From Anaerolineae bacterium (GTDB lineage Bacteria; Chloroflexota; Anaerolineae; UBA1429), in assembly GCA_016928125.1 (NCBI GenBank), contig JAFGLK010000205.1, positions 1 to 5,394 on the forward strand: a stretch of DNA of 5,394 nt, given 5' to 3'. Position 1 is the stretch's first letter; each line of letters starts with the position of its first letter. Both the position numbers and the translations under genes were made by a program. This document shows positions 1-3,777 of this stretch, one piece after another. The notes below the pieces were generated by a model. That model did not search any database. It was not told the DNA's origin and saw only the letters and a program-made list of their open reading frames with translations.

Positions 1-11
1 AACGAGCCCAT

Positions 12-40
12 TTGACGCGCCAAAAGGCCCATGGCATAAA
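12..40 (+). promoter_or_regulatory. Probable sigma70-type promoter of the AOR-family gene
   Basis: A -35 hexamer TTGACG (12-17, 5 of 6 consensus bases) is followed after exactly 17 bases by CATAAA (35-40, 4 of 6). Transcription would start near 47-48 and leave a leader of about 30 bases before the ATG at 79. The -10 lies in the loop and right arm of an inverted repeat (26-46), which suggests repression by a DNA-binding protein. The assignment rests on hexamers and spacing only. The -10 is weak and the upstream context is cut off by the window edge. Confidence 0.45.
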
Positions 41-46
41 TGGGCC
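26..46. repeat. Perfect 7-bp-arm inverted repeat over the AOR promoter (operator or terminator)
   Basis: GGCCCAT (26-32) and ATGGGCC (40-46) are perfect inverted arms around a 7-base AT-rich centre. A further copy of the half-site core, GCCCAT, lies at 6-11 in the same orientation as the left arm, 21 bases (about two helical turns) upstream. Because the repeat covers the proposed -10, it is best read as an operator. The alternative is a terminator of a gene left of the window: in RNA the arms form a GC-rich hairpin, preceded by AAAA and followed three bases later by TTTTCATTT. One left-edge frame also closes at a TGA at 13-15, which would suit an upstream gene end. The two readings cannot be separated here. 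Confidence 0.5.
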
Positions 47-68
47 ACGTTTTCATTTCGGACAGACT

Positions 69-73
69 AGGAG
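69..73 (+). promoter_or_regulatory. Ribosome binding site that sets the AOR start
   Basis: AGGAG lies 5 bases before the ATG at 79. The in-frame ATG at 40, which would add 13 residues, has no Shine-Dalgarno sequence and lies inside the promoter-overlapping inverted repeat. The start at 79 is therefore preferred. Confidence 0.75.
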
Positions 74-78
74 CGGGC

Positions 79-2007
79 ATGACAGAGCATTATGGTTCGG
101 TTGGGCGCCTGTTGAGCGTTGATCTGACCACGGGCAGATGGGAGCAGCGCGAGACTCCTGAGGAGGGCGGCGCCCCCCTGGGTGGGCGCGGCCTGGGGGC
201 GACGTTGGCCTGGGAGATGCTCTCGCCGGCGGTGGGCCCGTTCAGTCCAGACAATCCCTTGATGTTCCTCGCCGGCCCGCTCGCCGGCACGCGCGCGCCT
301 GCGGCAGGCCGCGTCACCATCTGCGCTGTGGCCCCTCAAGGCTACCCCGTACCTTGGTTCTCGCGGGCCAGCATGGGCGGCAACGTGGGGCATCATATCA
401 AGTATGCGGGCTATGACGGCATCGTGATCGTGGGCAAGGCGCCGCATCCCGTCTATCTCCTGATCCAGGATGATCAGATTGCACTGCGCGATGCACGCGA
501 CCTCTGGGGCCAGGGGATCATGGCCACCCAGGCGGAGCTCAAAGCGCGGCATGGCACCCGGGCTCAGATCGCCACCATCGGGGGCGCGGGCGAGAATCTG
601 TCGTGCATCGGCGCGATTGGCACCAACGAGGGCTCGGCCGCGGGCCAGGGCGGGCTGGGCGCCGTGATGGGCTCGAAGAACCTCAAAGCCCTGGTGGTGA
701 TGGGCACCGGTCGGCCACGCCTGTATGCCCCGGATGGCTTTGGCGAGCTCGTCAAAGGGATTACTCAGGAATTTGTCCAGGATGGCGCAAAGCGGGCGAT
801 GCGTCCTCCCTCGCGAGCGCCGCGGTATAGTCAGCGGCGCGTCCATTGCTCCACAGGATGTATCCGAGCCTGCGCCATGCATTTCGAAGGCGTGCCGGGC
901 ACCCTCTTTCCCGAGAAAGACTATGCGGGCATCGTGCAGTGCACCTCGGGGCGGTTTTCTGGGGCGGAGGGCCACTATTGGAATCTCGGCTTTGAGGCTG
1001 GATTTGAGTTAAATATGCTGGCCAATGACTGGGGCATCAACCATTGGGACCTGATGAAGGGTCTTTTTCCCTGGATCGGCATGTGCTATCGGGCTGGCCT
1101 GATGACCGAGATCGATGGGCGCCCCATCGAGCTGAACGAGCCGCGCTTCTGGTATGACGTGCTGCACGCCATCAAGGTCCACAGCGGGCCTATGGCTGAG
1201 ATCGTGGGCGATGGCGGACGCCGGGCCATCGCCCGAACTGGCTTTCTACCTGAGGAGGCCAGGCAGCTCTACACCGGTTGGGGCTATGCCAACCATTGGG
1301 ATGGCCGCGGCCCACGGGGCAACCAGATCCCCTATCCCTTCTGGTTGGTGAGCGCGCTGCTCTGGATGATCGAGACCCGCGATCCCATGGGCAGCACCCA
1401 TGGCTACGTGCAGGACATGTTGCGGGTGAGCCCCTTTGGTCAGGGCACATTGAGCTGGGAGCAGCTCATGGGCATCGGCGAGCGCGTCTATGGACGGCCC
1501 GAGGCCATGGATCCGCTTAGCAACTATGAGGGCAAGGCGGAGCCGGCGCTGTGGCATCTGCGGCGCTCTATGATCAAGGACAGCCTGCCGCTGTGCGATC
1601 GCGTCTTTCCGCGACTGTTCACGGCGCTCGGCGACGATGGCCTGCCCAGGGTGGGCGAGCTCGAGGGCCCTGATTTCGAGGCGCGCCTCTACTCCCTGGC
1701 GACCGGTCGCGCAGTCGACACCCAAGGGTTGCAGGAGATGGCCGAGAGCGCCCTCACGCTGGAACGCGCCCAACAGATGCGCGACTGGGATCGCACGCGC
1801 GCCCTGGACGATACGGTGCTCGACTTTTTCTGCGAGACCACTGAGGAGCACGCTAATCCGCTGTTAGGTGAACGTAAACGCGCCGAGAAGGCGCCTCTGG
1901 CTGCCCTGGCGAGCGAGTTCTATGCGCTGCGCGGATGGGATGTAGAGACCGGCAATCCTGCTGAGGGCATCGAGATGGGACGCATCCGTCAGGCGCGACG
2001 CATCTAG
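79..2007 (+). CDS. Aldehyde ferredoxin oxidoreductase (AOR) family protein
   Basis: This 642-residue protein belongs to the tungsten/molybdenum bis-pterin AOR family, whose members oxidise aldehydes to carboxylic acids and pass electrons to ferredoxin or partner subunits. Its length matches the family (about 600-650). The N-terminal cofactor domain spans about residues 5-215. It shows the LGGRGLGA segment, an arginine in AAGRVTI (R78), SMGGNVGHHIKYAGYDG (98-114), GGAGENLSCIGAI and the signature GGLGAVMGSKNLKA (191-204). The C-terminal domain carries the [4Fe-4S] ligands: C257, C261, C265 and C506, the last in the family-like KDSLPLC. It also has DPMGSTHGY (435-443), whose H441 may match the active-site histidine of the Pyrococcus enzyme. 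Two oddities: the cysteine cluster reads CX3CX3C instead of the usual CX2CX3C, and Q190 stands where classical members have arginine (GRGG). No signal peptide is seen, so it is probably cytoplasmic. No ferredoxin or pterin-synthesis gene is adjacent. Family is confident; substrate is unknown. Confidence 0.93.
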   Translation: MTEHYGSVGRLLSVDLTTGRWEQRETPEEGGAPLGGRGLGATLAWEMLSPAVGPFSPDNPLMFLAGPLAGTRAPAAGRVTICAVAPQGYPVPWFSRASMGGNVGHHIKYAGYDGIVIVGKAPHPVYLLIQDDQIALRDARDLWGQGIMATQAELKARHGTRAQIATIGGAGENLSCIGAIGTNEGSAAGQGGLGAVMGSKNLKALVVMGTGRPRLYAPDGFGELVKGITQEFVQDGAKRAMRPPSRAPRYSQRRVHCSTGCIRACAMHFEGVPGTLFPEKDYAGIVQCTSGRFSGAEGHYWNLGFEAGFELNMLANDWGINHWDLMKGLFPWIGMCYRAGLMTEIDGRPIELNEPRFWYDVLHAIKVHSGPMAEIVGDGGRRAIARTGFLPEEARQLYTGWGYANHWDGRGPRGNQIPYPFWLVSALLWMIETRDPMGSTHGYVQDMLRVSPFGQGTLSWEQLMGIGERVYGRPEAMDPLSNYEGKAEPALWHLRRSMIKDSLPLCDRVFPRLFTALGDDGLPRVGELEGPDFEARLYSLATGRAVDTQGLQEMAESALTLERAQQMRDWDRTRALDDTVLDFFCETTEEHANPLLGERKRAEKAPLAALASEFYALRGWDVETGNPAEGIEMGRIRQARRI

Positions 2008-2024
2008 AGCCCGTGCCGGCGCTG

Positions 2025-3053
2025 CTAGAGCTCCAGGACCACCTTGGTGGCGCGCTTGTTGCGCACGAGCTGGATTGCGGCGTTCAGCGCCTCGAACGGC
2101 ATCCGGTGCGAGATCCAAGCACTCAGATCGAGCACGCCCTGGTCGATCAGCTTGAGCACCTCCGCGTGCATCTCCTCCTCTCGCACCGGCAAGGTGATCA
2201 GGCGCCCAGCGGCGCGGGCGCTCTGGATCAGCTCGTCCTCGTGTTCGGAGTCCGGGAGCACGCCGTAGCAGGCCACCAGGCCGTCAGGTCGGGCTAGCGT
2301 CAGGGCGTCATGGATGGCCTCCACGCTGCCCACGGCCTCGATCACGCGATCGAAGGCCTGCACGCCTGCCACCTTGGCCTCATCTTCACGACACGGCTTG
2401 TCTCCGGCCACATAGTTGTTGGCCCCCAGATCGAGGAAATCGTGGCACCAACGCTCGTTGCGCCCGAACACCACCACAAAGGGCGCCTGCTCGTGGCGTG
2501 ACCAGAAGGTCAGGGCTCGCGCCACGGGGCCGGTGCCCACGATGGCTGTCCAGGTGGTGTGGTCTACGCCTGCGGCGCGCGTCGCATAGAGGGTCTCCTT
2601 GAGCGTGATGATCGCCGTGGCCTCAGCCGGGTCAAGCTCGCTCGGGATGATCTGTTGCTTGGCCCACATCCCGTTGGGCGCGACCTGGTCCGGGTGATCC
2701 TGGCGCCAGGCCCGCAAATCGGTCACCAGGCCATACTCGGCCAAGCCCCCCCACGCCGAGGCCATGCCTACGCTCGGATCGCTGTAGACGGCCCCGGGAC
2801 GCAGCACGCGCTGGCCAGGGTGGTAGCCGCGCACACGCTTGCCGACCTCCAACACCGTACCGACGCTCTCGTGGCCCAGCACCAGCGGCACGGGGATGCG
2901 CGTGACAAAGTGGCGATCGATGATCTTGATGTCCGTGGCATTGCAGATGCTGCAGGCCTCGATGCGCACCAGTGCATCGTACGGGCCCATGGTGGGCATT
3001 GGCAGATCCTCAAGGCTGAGCTGGCCAGGGCCTCGCACCACGGCAGCTTTCAT
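2025..3053 (-). CDS. Zinc-dependent medium-chain alcohol/polyol dehydrogenase (MDR superfamily)
   Basis: The 342-residue product has the two-domain plan of medium-chain dehydrogenases, which oxidise alcohols or polyols with NAD(P). The N-terminal GroES-like catalytic domain starts MKAAVVRGPG. It has C37 in CSICNATD, the usual first catalytic-zinc ligand position, and the GHESVG motif (60-65) with H61 and E62. E153 in TLKETL may be a further zinc ligand, as in sorbitol dehydrogenase. The Rossmann domain begins near 168 with IVGTGPVA, a GXGXXA variant of the usual GXGXXG. The four-cysteine lobe that holds structural zinc is absent: the stretch at about 85-105 has no cysteine. The ATG at 3053 is chosen because GGAGG lies 6 bases upstream and the family N-terminus begins there. 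The in-frame ATG at 3122 would lie in the promoter. The gene runs towards the AOR gene with 17 bases between stops. Its own promoter and an operator-like repeat lie just upstream. The substrate (alcohol, sorbitol-like polyol, threonine) cannot be told. Confidence 0.92.
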   Translation of the reverse strand: MKAAVVRGPGQLSLEDLPMPTMGPYDALVRIEACSICNATDIKIIDRHFVTRIPVPLVLGHESVGTVLEVGKRVRGYHPGQRVLRPGAVYSDPSVGMASAWGGLAEYGLVTDLRAWRQDHPDQVAPNGMWAKQQIIPSELDPAEATAIITLKETLYATRAAGVDHTTWTAIVGTGPVARALTFWSRHEQAPFVVVFGRNERWCHDFLDLGANNYVAGDKPCREDEAKVAGVQAFDRVIEAVGSVEAIHDALTLARPDGLVACYGVLPDSEHEDELIQSARAAGRLITLPVREEEMHAEVLKLIDQGVLDLSAWISHRMPFEALNAAIQLVRNKRATKVVLEL

Positions 3054-3059
3054 CCAGCA

Positions 3060-3064
3060 CCTCC
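3060..3064 (-). promoter_or_regulatory. Ribosome binding site that sets the dehydrogenase start
   Basis: On the minus strand GGAGG lies 6 bases before the ATG whose first base is 3053. This supports the 342-residue form over a 365-residue form beginning at 3122. Confidence 0.8.
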
Positions 3065-3083
3065 AGGCGACAGCGCGCAAACT

Positions 3084-3107
3084 TGTCGTGACCGGTACGT
3101 CACGACA
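3084..3107. repeat. Perfect 9-bp-arm inverted repeat at the dehydrogenase transcription start (likely operator)
   Basis: TGTCGTGAC (3084-3092) and GTCACGACA (3099-3107) are perfect inverted arms separated by 6 bases. The repeat begins where the leftward promoter (-10 at 3113-3118) should start transcription and ends 30 bases before the start codon. A dimeric repressor bound here would block initiation or escape. The arm length and spacing would fit several regulator families, so none is named. In the transcript the same arms could form a 9-bp hairpin at the extreme 5' end, which could affect mRNA stability instead. Confidence 0.65.
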
Positions 3108-3112
3108 CGCGT

Positions 3113-3141
3113 ATGCTAGCATGCAGGTCAGGGGCTGTCAA
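3113..3141 (-). promoter_or_regulatory. Probable sigma70-type promoter of the dehydrogenase gene
   Basis: On the minus strand a perfect -35 hexamer TTGACA (3141-3136) is followed after exactly 17 bases by TAGCAT (3118-3113, 4 of 6 consensus bases). The predicted start is near 3105-3107, giving a leader of about 50 bases. The -10 lies within a perfect 10-bp palindrome ATGCTAGCAT (3113-3122). Confidence 0.6.
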
Positions 3142-3273
3142 AGCACTCGGGACGCAGGCACCTGGGCTGATGCCGGGCAGCCTGCGGAGCGGCGATGAAG
3201 CCTGATGAAGGGACGCATAGGGCTTCCGGGCATGGGTGAGGGGCGCGCCCGCCGAGGCGCAGCGTGGCGGTCT

Positions 3274-3302
3274 TTGACGCAGGGGAATCTCTGGCGTAGA
3301 AT
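3274..3302 (+). promoter_or_regulatory. Probable sigma70-type promoter of the zinc ribbon gene
   Basis: TTGACG (3274-3279, 5 of 6) is followed after exactly 17 bases by TAGAAT (3297-3302, 5 of 6 consensus bases). Transcription would start near 3309, leaving a leader of about 64 bases before the ATG at 3373. This is the best promoter match in the window. No repeat overlaps it, so the gene may be expressed constitutively. Confidence 0.65.
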
Positions 3303-3372
3303 GGAGTTACTCGCCGCTTACGTGCAGACTGGGCGAAGGCCTGGAGACAAGCATCTGTTCGTGAGGTGATCA

Positions 3373-3612
3373 ATGCCTCTCTATGAATACCGCTGCCGCG
3401 ATTGTGACATCACTTTTTCCAAGCTGCGTTCCTTTTCCCGCGCCGATGAGGTGATCGCATGTCCCCAATGCGAGGGGCTCAACACCAAGCGCGCCCTGTC
3501 GCTCTTTGCGAGTTTCAGCAAGGGCAGCGATGGCTCGCTGCAGGCTCACGGCGGGGGTGGAGACTGCGCAAGCTGCGGTGGCGGCCACTGCGGCAGCTGC
3601 AACCATCGCTGA
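3373..3612 (+). CDS. FmdB-family zinc ribbon protein
   Basis: This is a small 79-residue protein of the FmdB putative regulatory family, recognised by the opening MPLYEYRCRDC, a second knuckle ACPQC and the following KRALSLFASF. C8, C11, C30 and C33 would bind one zinc as a ribbon. The family name comes from a proposed regulator of a formamidase operon in Methylophilus; the molecular role of most members is unknown. Unusually striking here is the glycine-rich tail after residue 59, with C65, C68, H72, C73, C76 and H78, enough ligands for a second metal site. The start is supported by GAGGTGA (3363-3369), which is complementary to the 16S rRNA tail. The gene has its own promoter and is followed by a terminator about 80 bases downstream, so it is probably transcribed alone. 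A link to the neighbouring enzymes is not shown. Confidence 0.88.
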   Translation: MPLYEYRCRDCDITFSKLRSFSRADEVIACPQCEGLNTKRALSLFASFSKGSDGSLQAHGGGGDCASCGGGHCGSCNHR

Positions 3613-3663
3613 GGTCCCCATTGGTCTCGGGGACGCTCGTTGCAGTCGCCAGGCGATGACGCC

Positions 3664-3694
3664 CGGTTGAAATCTGTATGCGCAACCGTTTCAT
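3664..3694. promoter_or_regulatory. Operator-like imperfect repeat upstream of the GH127 gene
   Basis: CGGTTG (3664-3669) and CAACCG (3683-3688) are inverted 6-bp arms separated by 13 bases. The right arm also belongs to ATGCGCAACCGTTTCAT (3678-3694), which has the CAA-CG-TTT look of LacI-family operators, common regulators of sugar-use genes. The symmetry of that second element is poor, matching about 4 of 10 positions between half-sites. It abuts the terminator hairpin starting at 3695. No regulator gene is in the window. This is suggestive only. Confidence 0.28.
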
Positions 3695-3730
3695 GAACGC
3701 CGCAGCACGTGCTGATCGGCGTTCTGTTTT
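3695..3730 (+). terminator. Factor-independent terminator after the zinc ribbon gene
   Basis: GAACGCCG (3695-3702) pairs perfectly with CGGCGTTC (3717-3724). Inside it CAGC (3703-3706) pairs with GCTG (3711-3714) around an ACGT loop, with a 2-base bulge (AT, 3715-3716). The 12-bp stem is followed by TGTTTT (3725-3730). The T-run is only on the plus-strand side, so it acts rightward, ending transcripts from the gene that stops at 3612. Because it lies 48 bases before the GH127 start, it could also act as a leader attenuator for GH127 if that gene's promoter lies upstream of it. Confidence 0.7.
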
Positions 3731-3764
3731 GGGTATCGCGTCTCTCGTCGTCATCGAGCCTGTC

Positions 3765-3770
3765 AGGAGG
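3765..3770 (+). promoter_or_regulatory. Ribosome binding site of the GH127 gene
   Basis: AGGAGG, a full consensus Shine-Dalgarno sequence, lies 7 bases before the ATG at 3778 and fixes the start of a gene whose 3' end is outside the window. Confidence 0.85.
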
Positions 3771-3777
3771 AAAGTGC

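Larger units (their letters stand above)
3054..3372. other. Divergent intergenic regulatory region
   Basis: This 319-base gap separates the leftward dehydrogenase gene from the rightward zinc ribbon gene. It holds a promoter for each (leftward 3113-3141, rightward 3274-3302), a 24-bp inverted repeat (3084-3107) and a 10-bp palindrome (3113-3122). The 132 bases between the two -35 hexamers contain only minor signals: a direct repeat GATGAAG (3194-3200 and 3204-3210, period 10) and a palindrome GGGCGCGCCC (3241-3250). No convincing gene or structured RNA was seen in that central part. Confidence 0.7.

Noticed and set aside
67..975. Long open frame (302 codons) on the minus strand opposite the AOR gene
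   Set aside because: It lies antisense to a gene with a recognised family and its translation has no recognisable domain. Such frames are common opposite GC-rich genes.
1246..1851. 201-codon minus-strand open frame opposite the AOR C-terminal domain
   Set aside because: Shadow of the AOR codon pattern; no family resemblance in its translation.
2559..3119. 186-codon plus-strand open frame opposite the dehydrogenase
   Set aside because: It lies antisense to a confident MDR gene and its translation looks like random histidine/alanine-rich sequence.
3054..3122. 23-residue N-terminal extension of the dehydrogenase from the ATG at 3122
   Set aside because: It would overlap the -10 element and operator-like repeat, and a good ribosome binding site precedes the ATG at 3053.
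3154..3185. Overlapping short inverted repeats GCAGGC/GCCTGC and GGCTG/CAGCC
   Set aside because: Arms of 5-6 bp that exclude each other in GC-rich DNA; likely chance.
3195..3239. 14-codon open frame (starts MKPDEG) with a GGAG 5 bases upstream
   Set aside because: Very short, no promoter directly upstream and no recognisable product; expected by chance.
3614..3634. Hairpin GTCCCC/GGGGAC just after the zinc ribbon stop codon
   Set aside because: Only 6 bp with a 9-base loop and no T-run after it. The hairpin at 3695-3724 is the much better terminator.
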